Shown: positions 9,239 through 18,183 of the stretch, piece by piece
How the letters are laid out: every line of letters starts with the position of its first letter
Numbering within the stretch: position 1 is the first letter of the stretch
Origin: Rhodothermaceae bacterium
GTDB taxonomy: Bacteria > Bacteroidota > Rhodothermia > Rhodothermales > Bin80
Length of the DNA: 64,000 nucleotides
Assembly: GCA_009841335.1 (NCBI GenBank)
Contig: VXLY01000079.1
Coordinates: forward strand, 62,001 to 126,000
Direction: 5' to 3'
Translations under genes and position numbers: made by a program
Notes under the pieces: model-generated
What the model saw: the letters and a program-made list of their open reading frames with translations, nothing else
Told to the model about the DNA's origin: nothing
Databases searched by the model: none

Positions 9239-9743
9239 GTGACTGATAAGAACAATATATAATCAACCCACGCGAGTATGCTTGCAAGTCTATCAGATGG
9301 TCGCCACGATCCCGTAGAAAACAGAGGAATTGTATCCAATCTGGATCCATCTCTGAACCAAACTGGAGTCTAGCGGCTGAGAGGAACTTTGCCCAAACTG
9401 GCTGGATGCTCATAACAAATAGGATCACTGAACAACACTTAACCCCCGTATTGTATATCCGCGCCAAGGTGGGCCAAAGTGTCTCACAAACATGAAACAC
9501 TATAACGTCTGGCCCCTAACCGCCCAAAACCATCGGAGGCAGAAAATACATTAAAAGACGACTATACTGCAACTGTCGGTGTTACGCTACGATTTTGTGG
9601 TGGAACAGCTGTGTGATCACGCCTGTCGTGAAAGCATCTACCGCCACGACGGGTTGGAAATGTGCATCCTTGCCACTCACCGAACAACGACTCAATCAAG
9701 CCGAATGCTATAGTCTGAACGTATGTGCCCGATACATGAAGAT
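9239..9743. other. Gene-poor spacer
   Basis: About 500 bp between the divergent end of DUF2480 and the SDR start. Frames here are short and have no coding character. No tRNA or clear terminator hairpin is seen. Confidence 0.6.
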
Positions 9744-10265
9744 TTATTCTACACGCTCTTTGGGACGACGCCAGACGGGCACGCTTGAGCAGGGTTCGCC
9801 AAACATGACCTTACGGGCCACCTTCTGCAACTCCGTCGTAGCCCTGGTATAGGCGCTCTCTGGAACAATGCCTGATCCACAACCCTTAATCACAACAATC
9901 CTGTCTGCAAATCTGCTCCAATCTTCCTTCGCTAAGGCCATTGCAAACAGATCTCGTACGACATCCGCTCTGCGCCCCGTTGCAATAGTCCGTGCGCGAT
10001 CAAGATGTGAGGTAACTAACATATAGGCCCACATCGGCACTAGCGCTTCCGTACTGCAAAAAAGTGCAACATGAACTCCATCGAATTCCTGCCAGTCATA
10101 GGCAGCTACCTGTGCCCGAAAAGGCTTTTCCCTCAAGAGTATACCATGATCCAGAAAGGACGCCAAATCCAGTTCTTTGATTGGATGATCCTCCCAAAGC
10201 AATTCCAGATCATAAACTTCAATTCCGCTCTGAGCCACACGATTGACGATCTCCATACTTCTCAA
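9744..10265 (-). CDS. DUF2480 family protein
   Basis: 173 aa, soluble, matching what I know of DUF2480, a family largely restricted to Bacteroidota. Recognisable text includes YDLELLWEDHPIKELDLASFL near the N-terminus, KPFRAQVAAYDW, and VVIKGCGSGIVPESAY near the C-terminus. It overlaps the cysteine desulfurase stop by ATGA, so the two are coupled. In other Bacteroidota DUF2480 genes sit near suf iron-sulfur assembly genes (from memory). A role in Fe-S biogenesis is therefore inferred, not shown; a Cys in KGCGSG is the only obvious reactive residue. Confidence 0.85.
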   Translation of the reverse strand: MRSMEIVNRVAQSGIEVYDLELLWEDHPIKELDLASFLDHGILLREKPFRAQVAAYDWQEFDGVHVALFCSTEALVPMWAYMLVTSHLDRARTIATGRRADVVRDLFAMALAKEDWSRFADRIVVIKGCGSGIVPESAYTRATTELQKVARKVMFGEPCSSVPVWRRPKERVE

Positions 10266-11407
10266 GCAGCTTTTGCAGACAGTTCATGCATCGCCTTGAT
10301 TAATATTTCAGATGCGCGTGCAATATCCTGCTTGGTCGTGTAACGTCCCAGACTTATTCGCAACGTCCGACGAGCTACATCAGCCGGGATCCCCATTGCT
10401 GAGAGCACCCTACTGGGTGTACGGCTGCCGGACCCACAGGCACTGCCAGTGCCGACTGCCAATCCGCGGATGGACATGAGCAATCGTTCCACTTCCAGAT
10501 CCGGAAACGAAACACTGCTTGTCTGAGGAAGCCTGTTAGCGCCCGCACCATTAACTCGGACCTCTATACCGGATTGCTTCAGGGAATTTTCCAATTCATC
10601 GCGCAGGGCGGTGAGTCGCGTGCCATCCTTTTCACATTCCAGCCTGGCCAATCTGAATGCTTCTCCCATCCCGACGATCCCCGGAACATTGTGTGTACCG
10701 CTGCGGCGCCCCCTCTCTTGTCCTCCACCATCAATGAGTGGAGTACAGCGCACCCGACCACGCACAAACATTGCCCCCACTCCTTTGGGGCCATAAACTT
10801 TATGTCCGCTGCACACCAAAATATCCACCTGTCCGGTCGATACGGGTATTTTTCCTACCGCCTGCGTCGCATCAGTCATGAAGGGAATGCCACGCGCACG
10901 TACTAATCCGGCAATTTCGGGTATTGGCTGTATAACGCCCGTCTCATTGTTGGCCCACATCACACTAACCAGTACCGTGTCATCCGTTAGACTGTCCTCC
11001 AGTCTGTCTAACTCCAGGATACCTTCTGAATCAACCGGCAAATAGGTTACCCTCCAACCCAGCCGTTCAAGATGCTGACAGGCCCTCGCTACTGCACTGT
11101 GCTCACTCTTGACCGTGACAATGTGATGCCCTTTGTGAGTACACGCCTCGGCCAACCCCTTCAGTGCAGCATTGACCCCTTCGGTTGCACCACTTGTGAA
11201 GGTAATTTCGCTTGGCCGATCGGCCTGTATACATTTGGCAACTTCCATGCGCGCCTGTTCTACAGCTGCGCTTGCAGCCCACCCGTACATATGTCCCTGA
11301 CTGGATGGATTGCCGAAGTGTTCAGTAAAGTAGGGGAGCATCTTTTCCACGACACGCGAATCGACAGGTGTCGTGGCATTGTAGTCCAAGTATATTGCGA
11401 CAGACAT
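10262..11407 (-). CDS. Cysteine desulfurase (NifS/IscS class)
   Basis: PLP enzyme that takes sulfur from cysteine for Fe-S clusters and tRNA thiolation. 381 aa. The N-terminus IYLDYNATTPVD is typical, the PLP lysine is Lys203 in SGHKVYGPKG, and the catalytic Cys324 is in the loop GSACGSGSRTPS. This puts it in the class I NifS/IscS/MnmA-partner type and not SufS. No IscU, SufE or SufBCD is adjacent; the only partner is the overlapping DUF2480 gene. A gene for tRNA-Glu follows upstream in the opposite orientation. Confidence 0.95.
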   Translation of the reverse strand: MSVAIYLDYNATTPVDSRVVEKMLPYFTEHFGNPSSQGHMYGWAASAAVEQARMEVAKCIQADRPSEITFTSGATEGVNAALKGLAEACTHKGHHIVTVKSEHSAVARACQHLERLGWRVTYLPVDSEGILELDRLEDSLTDDTVLVSVMWANNETGVIQPIPEIAGLVRARGIPFMTDATQAVGKIPVSTGQVDILVCSGHKVYGPKGVGAMFVRGRVRCTPLIDGGGQERGRRSGTHNVPGIVGMGEAFRLARLECEKDGTRLTALRDELENSLKQSGIEVRVNGAGANRLPQTSSVSFPDLEVERLLMSIRGLAVGTGSACGSGSRTPSRVLSAMGIPADVARRTLRISLGRYTTKQDIARASEILIKAMHELSAKAA

Positions 11408-11513
11408 GATTTTTGGCCTTGACAGTGCAACCCCCGCGGAAAACGGCAGGTTCCGAAAACACCCCCCACACGGCCCCGCAACCCGCGGTGGGCATTGTGG
11501 TAAAACGTTGCCT

Positions 11514-11586
11514 GCCGCGTTCGTCTAGGGGTCCAGGACGCCGGCCTCTCACGCCGGTAACACGGGTTCAAATCCCGTACGCGGTA
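11514..11586 (+). tRNA. tRNA-Glu (anticodon CTC)
   Basis: A full cloverleaf can be drawn: acceptor GCCGCGT with ACGCGGT, D arm GTCT...AGGAC, anticodon stem CCGGC/GCCGG with loop CTCTCAC, and T arm CGGG-TTCAAAT-CCCG. Bases 34-36 are CTC, reading GAG. The first acceptor pair is G1-U72, a wobble. The discriminator is A and CCA is not encoded (CAG follows). The gene ends 6 bp from the clpP stop on the other strand. Confidence 0.95.
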
Positions 11587-11592
11587 CAGAAC

Positions 11593-12276
11593 CTATTTGT
11601 TGTTTGGCAGCTCCTGAGGCGTTAACACATTGTCAATCAGGCCATAGTCTTTGGCCTCTTCCGCACTTAGCCAGTAGTCCCGATCCGCATCCTTTGCGAT
11701 TGTCTCAGTGTCTTGCCCGGTGTGATTCGCCATGATTTCGTAGAGGCGTTGCTTCAACCACAAAATCTCCCGGGCCTGAATTTCGATATCAGACGCCTGT
11801 CCCTGCGCCCCACCTAGCGGTTGGTGAAGCATGATGCGTGAGTTGGGCAGTGCCGCGCGGTGCTCCTTAGTTCCGGCCGCCAAAAGCACCGAACCCAATG
11901 AGGCCGCTAATCCTACACAAATCGTCGCCACCGGACAGGATACATATTGGATCGTATCATAAACACCGAGCCCGCTATACACCATGCCACCGGGCGAATT
12001 GATATAGACGTTGATGTCACGTTCTGGATCCTCGCTGGTCAGATAGAGTAATTGGGCAACCGTCAAGTTTGCCACAATGTCGTTGATCGGCGTACCTATA
12101 ATAATTATCCGCTCTTTCAGAAGCCGACTGAAAATATCATAGGCCCGCTCACCACGAGAGGTTTGCTCAACTACCATAGGCACTAAATTGCTTATGGGTT
12201 GATCGCCCAACCCTTTTCTATATATACTCTCCGGCAGGTGAAGGCTTTTGGAGAATTTTATAAAGTCGTTAACCAT
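11593..12276 (-). CDS. clpP: ATP-dependent Clp protease proteolytic subunit ClpP
   Basis: Serine protease tetradecamer working with ClpX or ClpA. 227 aa. The catalytic triad has the right spacing: Ser126 in [11 protein letters not shown], His151 in [10 protein letters not shown] and Asp200 in [13 protein letters not shown]. The N-terminus of about 30 residues is longer than in E. coli and includes a likely propeptide. It sits 35 bp downstream of the trigger factor gene, the classic tig-clpP order, but no clpX follows; instead the convergent tRNA-Glu lies 6 bp beyond the stop. Confidence 0.96.
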   Translation of the reverse strand: MVNDFIKFSKSLHLPESIYRKGLGDQPISNLVPMVVEQTSRGERAYDIFSRLLKERIIIIGTPINDIVANLTVAQLLYLTSEDPERDINVYINSPGGMVYSGLGVYDTIQYVSCPVATICVGLAASLGSVLLAAGTKEHRAALPNSRIMLHQPLGGAQGQASDIEIQAREILWLKQRLYEIMANHTGQDTETIAKDADRDYWLSAEEAKDYGLIDNVLTPQELPNNK

Positions 12277-12311
12277 TTAGACATGCCTTGATTTGTTGAA
12301 CGCCAATTCCC

Positions 12312-13598
12312 TTACAAGTTCTTCGCTATGAGGTGCATCATTCCCTCCTCGGGAACAGGAATCTCACTGACCTCAAACTGTTTTAGTAAGTGTGCAGTCA
12401 ATGGATTACTGCGTAGCCCGTCAGACCCCGCTTCAATCTCACTATCGACTTCCGGTTTTGTCTCATTATCTGGAATTGCGTCTACCTCTTCAGATGGTTC
12501 CAGTTCTATTTGCCCTTCAATTGCCTCAAGTAAAATTAGCCATCTTAGATGCGCCATATAATCTTTTAGATACTCTAGAGCGTTGGGATCATGCCCCCAC
12601 TTTCCCAGCAAATTCCCCCTCATCTCCTCTGCAAAAGATGTGGAAAAGTTAAAGGGATGTAACACTTGCATGCGGTTTATAAACTGGAAGTCTAGGACGT
12701 ACTTACTATGCTCCTCAAAGAAATTGGATAGATATTCCCGAGCCCATTCCTGCAACTCATCGGCAGTATTCACTTCTTTCTCACTAACTATGGTCGCCCA
12801 TCCGTCATCAATTTCTGGGCATTCAAACCGAAGCGCTTCTAAAATTTCGGCCTGATAGTATGATTTTTTCTCCGAATCAGTTGATCGAAGATCCTCGTTT
12901 TCCGTTTCGCTCAGGTTCACCTTATCTCCAACAACCCGCCCTGTAAAGGCCGTTCTATATACATCGCCAGCCTCTGGATCCAAGCCCTCAGCACCGCCAA
13001 AATCAAAAATCTCTTTCTTACTTTCGCTTCCAACCAGCACCAATCCCGTTACGCTGTCAACCTCTGTAACCCTGTATTCTACCTGGTCTAGCATGCCACC
13101 AGCGCCCTCGCCTATTTTCTCTCCCTTTTCCAGTGGCCTATTCGACAAGTGCCTGGACATTCTTCTTCTTATAAAGAAATCGATAACATGCTCTGTAATC
13201 TCACCAGAAACAGGAATTTCGAGTACTTGCCCGCTAACATCTTGAAGCTCCACTTGCGGAACTACATAAAACTCCACCTGAACCAATAAATCCTCATCCA
13301 ATTCATAGTCCCTTCTAATTTCCCGAGGCGTTCCAAGGAGCTGATACTCATCATTGCCCTTGACCATATCCTCAAAAACCTCCTTAGTAAGGTTGTCTAC
13401 AACTTCGTTTTTCACATCGTCCCCCCTCATGCGCCGAATCATTTTGATTGGCACACGCCCCGGCCTAAACCCCCGCAAAGCTGTCGCTGACTGCAGTTTT
13501 CGTAACGCCAGCCGTACATCCGTTTCCAGATCTGCCGCTGTAGCCTTAATTTCAAGGACACGGACCATATCGCCGGTCTCAAGCACATTAACTTCCAT
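12312..13598 (-). CDS. tig: Trigger factor, diverged PPIase domain
   Basis: Ribosome-bound folding chaperone. 428 aa from the preferred ATG (MEVNVLETGD); an upstream ATG 18 codons earlier is possible but runs toward the divergent gene. The ribosome-binding domain is recognisable, with the signature GFRPGRVPIKMIRR. The middle region, where FKBP PPIase sits, is weakly conserved and reads as a diverged fold (VEYRVTEVDSVTGLVL), so PPIase activity is doubtful. The helical C-terminal domain has an acidic low-complexity insert (EPSEEVDAIPDNETKPE). The clpP gene follows immediately, which supports the call. Confidence 0.85.
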   Translation of the reverse strand: MEVNVLETGDMVRVLEIKATAADLETDVRLALRKLQSATALRGFRPGRVPIKMIRRMRGDDVKNEVVDNLTKEVFEDMVKGNDEYQLLGTPREIRRDYELDEDLLVQVEFYVVPQVELQDVSGQVLEIPVSGEITEHVIDFFIRRRMSRHLSNRPLEKGEKIGEGAGGMLDQVEYRVTEVDSVTGLVLVGSESKKEIFDFGGAEGLDPEAGDVYRTAFTGRVVGDKVNLSETENEDLRSTDSEKKSYYQAEILEALRFECPEIDDGWATIVSEKEVNTADELQEWAREYLSNFFEEHSKYVLDFQFINRMQVLHPFNFSTSFAEEMRGNLLGKWGHDPNALEYLKDYMAHLRWLILLEAIEGQIELEPSEEVDAIPDNETKPEVDSEIEAGSDGLRSNPLTAHLLKQFEVSEIPVPEEGMMHLIAKNL

Positions 13599-13654
13599 TG
13601 CAATTAAGAGTAATATCGGCTCCGAAAGTCCGAACCCATTAGAACGATCCAATC

Positions 13655-14170
13655 ATGCCAATTGTCCCACCCCACGTCAAATGCGGCGTAATCCCTGATA
13701 CACCTGTCGGCCCCCTAACACTCACGTTCTCTTCGCATGGTCTTATGCGTGTCCAGTTTGGTGCCATTTCAGAGTGCGAGCCCGCCGGTGCTCCATTTGA
13801 CAGGGCTGTAAATGAACTCTGTGCCTATTTCGCGGGCAAATTGGAGCGTTTCTCGGTGAAACTTGACCTCCGCGGAACTGCATTTCAGAAGCGGGTATGG
13901 GCCCTGCTGGATACCATCCCTTATGGAGAAACCCGCTCTTATGGCGAACTGGCTCGCAGACTCGGAGATGTGCACCTTGCGCGCGCCGTGGGTACTGCTA
14001 ACGGCGCCAATCCTGTTCCTATAATACTTCCCTGCCATCGTGTGATTGGTTCAAACGGCCAACTAACAGGATACAGTGGTGGCTTGGAACACAAGCAAAC
14101 GCTCCTTCGGATGGAGACCGACTACACAGGCAAGATATTGTTCAACCATGGCGAAGATAGCCCACAATGA
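13655..14170 (+). CDS. ogt: Methylated-DNA-[protein]-cysteine S-methyltransferase (Ogt/MGMT)
   Basis: Repairs O6-alkylguanine by moving the alkyl group onto its own cysteine. 171 aa. The active site is Cys127 in the family motif ILPCHRVIGSNG, preceded by the helix-turn-helix region IPYGETRSYGELARRLG and AVGTANGANP. No AdaA domain is attached. Its ATG is 57 bp from the trigger factor start on the other strand, so the two share a promoter region. Its 3' end overlaps the convergent ABC permease by 29 bp. Confidence 0.95.
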   Translation: MPIVPPHVKCGVIPDTPVGPLTLTFSSHGLMRVQFGAISECEPAGAPFDRAVNELCAYFAGKLERFSVKLDLRGTAFQKRVWALLDTIPYGETRSYGELARRLGDVHLARAVGTANGANPVPIILPCHRVIGSNGQLTGYSGGLEHKQTLLRMETDYTGKILFNHGEDSPQ

Positions 14171-15455
14171 CTTTGAGAGAAGGCTTTTTACCATACATGA
14201 GAATGCTTGCGCGATAGATTCGGGCGCTGACCCATATCGATCCCATAAAGGACAACACCAGTAATCCGTAGGACAACAAAAGCTGCCAGAATGGGACGTC
14301 CGTAACTGCCAGGCGGACGATCATAGGGACCGGCGACGTCAGAGGAATGAGTGATAGCCCCACTGCGAGTCCGCTGTCTGGATTCACGACCACCACCGAC
14401 AGGAAGACGATCGAGATGATCATGGGCATGAGTAGGGGCAGCAGCAAGGTCTGTGATTCCTGGGGGGAATCTACCAGTGTTCCTACCGTCGCAAACAACC
14501 CACCATAAAGAAGGTAGCCTCCAATGAAGTAAAGAATAAACCATATGAATAGGCCTACCGAAATATGCGGCATAGAAATATCGGCCGCAGCCAGTATTTC
14601 CTGATTGGTTGCCGCTGCGGGTAAGTCATAAATGGCTGGATCAACGAACATCCCGATAATCGGCCCCGCAAATATCATGGCTCCCAGAAACATCAACACC
14701 CAGACTGCCATCTGCACAAAGCCAATTAAACCAATCCCCAGTACCTTGCCCATAAGCAGGTCAAATGGACGAACAGATGACACAATGATTTCGACGACAC
14801 GTGTTGTTCTCTCCTCCATCGCACCGTACAAAATCAACGTCCCATAAATCAGCATAGTCATGTACATGACCATGCCCAATACCATACCAATTATTGCATA
14901 GCCCTCTCGAGCCGGAGCCCCGGCTTCTTCGCCTTCGTCGGTCAGCCTGACCGATTCCAACCTCACCACACGATCAAATATGGACCGGACATCCGCAGAA
15001 ACATTACGGTCGGCCAGTAAATGGTCCTCCAGCGCCCTGTCTATTATGTTTCCAAGTGTACCGCGCACACCAAGCCCTCCTCCCTCCAGAGAATAAAGCA
15101 GTGGCTGGCTGGTTCCAGAGATCACTTCTGGTGGAATATGAACGTATGCGTCAAAGAGTCCATCCAGAACCCCCTCATGTGCAGAGCTGAGATCAGCCGT
15201 GACTAAGACATGGTCGCCTGTATCCTGATCCAATATCCGGGCATTCAGCACACCGGTTTCATCCACCATGGCAATTCGAAGCGAACTGATTTCCTCGGGA
15301 GAATCTTCCACCGCAGAAATTGAAATCATAATTATGATGGCAAAGAAACCTATCAGCAATGCCGGTCCCAACAGTGTGGTCAGGATGAAGGTCTTTGAGG
15401 TCACGCGTCGCATGAACTCATTCTGCATCACCACTAGGCTCTTTCTACTCATCAT
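14142..15455 (-). CDS. ABC-2 type transporter permease (NatB-like)
   Basis: 437 aa membrane subunit. One N-terminal helix (about 21-45) is followed by a large extracytoplasmic domain (about 50-175) and then five or six helices, including a long Gly/Ile/Met-rich one (IIGMVLGMVMYMTMLIYG). The motif TTRVVEIIVSSVRPFDLLMGK is characteristic of NatB/YhaP-like exporters. Its start overlaps the ATPase stop (ATGA). The substrate is unknown; Na+ export is known for NatAB of Bacillus, but this group is broad. Confidence 0.88.
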   Translation of the reverse strand: MMSRKSLVVMQNEFMRRVTSKTFILTTLLGPALLIGFFAIIIMISISAVEDSPEEISSLRIAMVDETGVLNARILDQDTGDHVLVTADLSSAHEGVLDGLFDAYVHIPPEVISGTSQPLLYSLEGGGLGVRGTLGNIIDRALEDHLLADRNVSADVRSIFDRVVRLESVRLTDEGEEAGAPAREGYAIIGMVLGMVMYMTMLIYGTLILYGAMEERTTRVVEIIVSSVRPFDLLMGKVLGIGLIGFVQMAVWVLMFLGAMIFAGPIIGMFVDPAIYDLPAAATNQEILAAADISMPHISVGLFIWFILYFIGGYLLYGGLFATVGTLVDSPQESQTLLLPLLMPMIISIVFLSVVVVNPDSGLAVGLSLIPLTSPVPMIVRLAVTDVPFWQLLLSYGLLVLSFMGSIWVSARIYRASILMYGKKPSLKVIVGYLRHG

Positions 15456-16369
15456 TGAGATTCCACGGTCCGAATAAAAATCTCGTTCAGGGACGGCTGG
15501 AGCAACTCGAAACGGTACAGTTCAAGATCTGGGGTTGCCAGCAAACGCTCCAACAGAGATCTGGAATGAAAATGCTCCGCGAGACGAACGATACAACCGT
15601 CTTCATTGCGCTCCAGGAAATGTAGATCTCCTTTCTCCTCCATAGCGTTCAGGAATGGTGCCTCGCCATCGAATTCAAGTGCTAACTTGTCACGCTTAAA
15701 CCTTCGCTTGATATCACGGAGAGTTCCTTTCAAAAGAAGTTTTCCATCGGCTATTAGACAAATATCATCACACAGTTGCTCTACCTGCTCCATACGGTGA
15801 CTTGCGAACAAAATGATCCGACCATTAGCCTTTAGCTCAGCAACAATCTCACGTAGAAATTCACTGTTGACAGGGTCCAACCCACTAAATGGTTCATCTA
15901 AAATGATCAGACGAGGATTGGATAGTACCGCAGCAATGAACTGTACCTTTTGCTGCATTCCCTTAGACAGCTCCTGCGCCTTGCGGGCGCTCCATTGCTG
16001 CAAACCCAGGCGTTTCACCCAGTATGCTATTCTGGGTACCGACTCTCGCGCATGGACGCCCTTGAGCGCGGCCAGGTACCGAAGCTGATCATTAATCTTG
16101 ACCTTCTTGTAGAGCCCCCGTTCTTCCGGCAGGTACCCCATCTGTTCCTGGCTCCATGGCCCAACTACATGCCCATTAAGCGTAATCCTGCCTATATCCG
16201 GTGTGAGGATATTGGCAATCATTCGGATTGTCGTGGTTTTCCCCGCACCGTTGGGGCCTAAAAGACCAAGAATTCGTCCTGGCTTAGCCTCGAACGAAAC
16301 ATCCTGAGCGGCCGTAACCTTGCCGAAACGCTTCGTTACACCCTGTAGGACCAATGAGTCCATCAACAA
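15452..16369 (-). CDS. ABC transporter ATP-binding protein (NatA-like)
   Basis: 305 aa. Walker A GPNGAGKTTT, Q-loop region MGYLPEERGLYKK, signature LSKGMQQKVQ, Walker B LIILDEPFSG and the H-loop FASHRM are all present. The C-terminal ~90 residues are the accessory domain often found in DUF4162 exporters, ending LNEIFIRTVES. It is translationally coupled to the permease. The PEERGLY text is typical of the NatA/YhaQ group. The start may be residue 1 or 3. Confidence 0.92.
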   Translation of the reverse strand: MLMDSLVLQGVTKRFGKVTAAQDVSFEAKPGRILGLLGPNGAGKTTTIRMIANILTPDIGRITLNGHVVGPWSQEQMGYLPEERGLYKKVKINDQLRYLAALKGVHARESVPRIAYWVKRLGLQQWSARKAQELSKGMQQKVQFIAAVLSNPRLIILDEPFSGLDPVNSEFLREIVAELKANGRIILFASHRMEQVEQLCDDICLIADGKLLLKGTLRDIKRRFKRDKLALEFDGEAPFLNAMEEKGDLHFLERNEDGCIVRLAEHFHSRSLLERLLATPDLELYRFELLQPSLNEIFIRTVESQ

Positions 16370-16444
16370 CAGCTATTGTAACTGTCGGGCGCACCATAAC
16401 CGCGCACCAACCAACCCACAACATGCCCAAACGCAATCGGGCCG

Positions 16445-16762
16445 TTATCGGGTAGCATCCGACAGTGGAATCAGGTAGTGCTCGTGAATTACATCTTCGT
16501 GTACCCGGGCACTGCCAGTACCACGAAAATCTACAGCAACAAGGCTATTGGTTACACGCTGCACTTCACCGATTCCGTACGAAGTTGGATATGGTCCATA
16601 ATAGACAAGTTCTCCTTTTTTGAGGGAGGGTTTGGACCGGCTCTGCCAATGGTAGGCTTGAACAATTGGCAACCGATCCAGTGGATACTCGCAGTCTTTT
16701 TCAGTCTTCACTGGGCTATAGTAATTTGCTAAACACGCGCGCTTACGCAAGTATTCCCTCAA
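16445..16762 (-). CDS. Small hypothetical protein with SH3-like beta domain
   Basis: Not recognised by name. 105 aa; the N-terminal third (MREYLRKRACLANYYSPVK) may be outside the true start. The rest has a compact beta pattern, KKGELVYYGPYP, then GIGEVQRVTNSLVAVDF, which resembles small SH3-like or CarD/DUF3553-type domains that bind DNA or RNA. It lies 75 bp beyond the ATPase start in the same orientation and may be the first gene of that group. Confidence 0.55.
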   Translation of the reverse strand: MREYLRKRACLANYYSPVKTEKDCEYPLDRLPIVQAYHWQSRSKPSLKKGELVYYGPYPTSYGIGEVQRVTNSLVAVDFRGTGSARVHEDVIHEHYLIPLSDATR

Positions 16763-16918
16763 TGTTCAACAAAAAACGCCAATATTGGACCCGTGGGAAA
16801 ATCCGCTAGATCCAAGCATTCTCTCGCGCCGTGATAGCCCGCCGTTCAGCGCTCTCCCACCAACACACGCCAGTGGGCATCTGCTCGACTTAGCATAGCT
16901 TACGGGGGGCGTCTGTCG

Positions 16919-17464
16919 CTAGTTGCCGATCACCCTGTCCGGGTTTGCCCGTACGAAAGCAGCCCAGTTGTTGTAATGTGACTCCCCCGATTCTTTTCCC
17001 GTCACTTCCCGCTCTTTATGACAAAATGCAACTGCCAGGGCATCCGACGCATCGTGAGTTAGCTCGTGATTCAATTCGCCAAATTCCAGTAAACTGCTGA
17101 CCATATAGGTTACCTGCTGTTTGCTGGCATTACCGTTGCCCGTGACAGATCGCTTAACCATTTTGGGCGTGTACTGAGCCACCGACACTCCCTGGTTCAA
17201 GACCGCCAGCATTGCCGCGGCCTGGGCCCGGCCAAGCTTAAGCATGGCCTGGGGGTTCCTGCCGTAAACCGGCATTTCGATGCCACAGGTATCGGGTTTT
17301 AATTCTTTGACCAGCCGAGTTATTTCGTGATAAATCGCTTGAACACGTACCATATGATCACCTGAAAATGCCACTGCCCCAAATCCGTGAACCCGATTAT
17401 TCTCATCAATGATGCCATAACCAGTCTGTAACGAACCGGGGTCAATGCCCAAAACTTTCATCAC
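16919..17464 (-). CDS. ruvC: Holliday junction resolvase RuvC
   Basis: Cuts Holliday junctions during recombination repair, with RuvAB. 181 aa. The four acidic active-site residues can be placed: Asp8 in GIDPGSLQTGYG, Glu in CGIEMPVYG, and the C-terminal HDASDALAVAFCH pair. The helix GRNPQAMLKLGRAQAA is typical. It overlaps the yebC stop by ATGA, matching the widespread yebC-ruvC order, and is last in the car operon. ruvA and ruvB are not in the window. Confidence 0.96.
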   Translation of the reverse strand: MMKVLGIDPGSLQTGYGIIDENNRVHGFGAVAFSGDHMVRVQAIYHEITRLVKELKPDTCGIEMPVYGRNPQAMLKLGRAQAAAMLAVLNQGVSVAQYTPKMVKRSVTGNGNASKQQVTYMVSSLLEFGELNHELTHDASDALAVAFCHKEREVTGKESGESHYNNWAAFVRANPDRVIGN

Positions 17465-18180
17465 ATCTCGAGGTTGGTGAACACTTCCTGCACATCCTGC
17501 AGATCTTCCAGTCTCGTCACGAGTGTCTCGGTTTGACGCACTTGGTCAGTCTCTTTTTTTACGGCCGCGATTGGAACGCGAACAAGGCGCGCCTCTTCAA
17601 TTCCGATTCCAGCATTAGCAATCTCGGCCTGAACCGTCTCAAAAGCTTCTACAGGTGTAATGATCACGAATGTCCCCTCATCTTTTTCCATATCATCCGC
17701 ACCACTATCCGCCACAAGCTCCAAGAGCTCCAGCTCATCAATGCTCTCTGAATTGACCTGGATCAACCCTTTGCGCTCAAAGAGATAAGCGACGCTGCCT
17801 GATTTAGCCAGTCGCCCCCCACTCTTGGCGAAAACACTGCGCACATCGGCAACTGTGCGATTAGTATTGTCCGTCAGTGCATCAACCATTACCGCCACTC
17901 CTTGCGCACTATACCCCTCGTATGTGCACTCCTTGTAATCCTGCCCTTCAATTTCTCCAGACCCGCGCTTAATTGCCCTTTCGATGTTTTCCTTGGGCAT
18001 ATTCTTGCCCTTGGCCTTCTGGATGGCAAGCGAGAGGCGTGCATTCATATCTGGATCTTTACCACCCTCGCGGGCAGCTACCATGATGTCACGCGTGATC
18101 ACCGCCCAAGCCTTTGAACGACGGCTATCGGTGACCGCCTTCTGTCGCTTAACTTTTGACCACTTGTTATGTCCAGCCAT
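17461..18180 (-). CDS. yebC: YebC/TACO1-family translation factor or regulator
   Basis: 239 aa, with the family N-terminus MAGHNKWSKVKRQKAV and the blocks ARLSLAIQKAKGKNMPKENIERAIKRG and GGRLAKSGSVAYLFER (shown in part). YebC proteins were first described as DNA-binding regulators (PmpR); more recent work shows they help ribosomes pass proline-rich stretches. It starts 3 bp after carB and overlaps ruvC by 4 bp, so it is inside one operon. Confidence 0.95.
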   Translation of the reverse strand: MAGHNKWSKVKRQKAVTDSRRSKAWAVITRDIMVAAREGGKDPDMNARLSLAIQKAKGKNMPKENIERAIKRGSGEIEGQDYKECTYEGYSAQGVAVMVDALTDNTNRTVADVRSVFAKSGGRLAKSGSVAYLFERKGLIQVNSESIDELELLELVADSGADDMEKDEGTFVIITPVEAFETVQAEIANAGIGIEEARLVRVPIAAVKKETDQVRQTETLVTRLEDLQDVQEVFTNLEM

Positions 18181-18183
18181 CTG

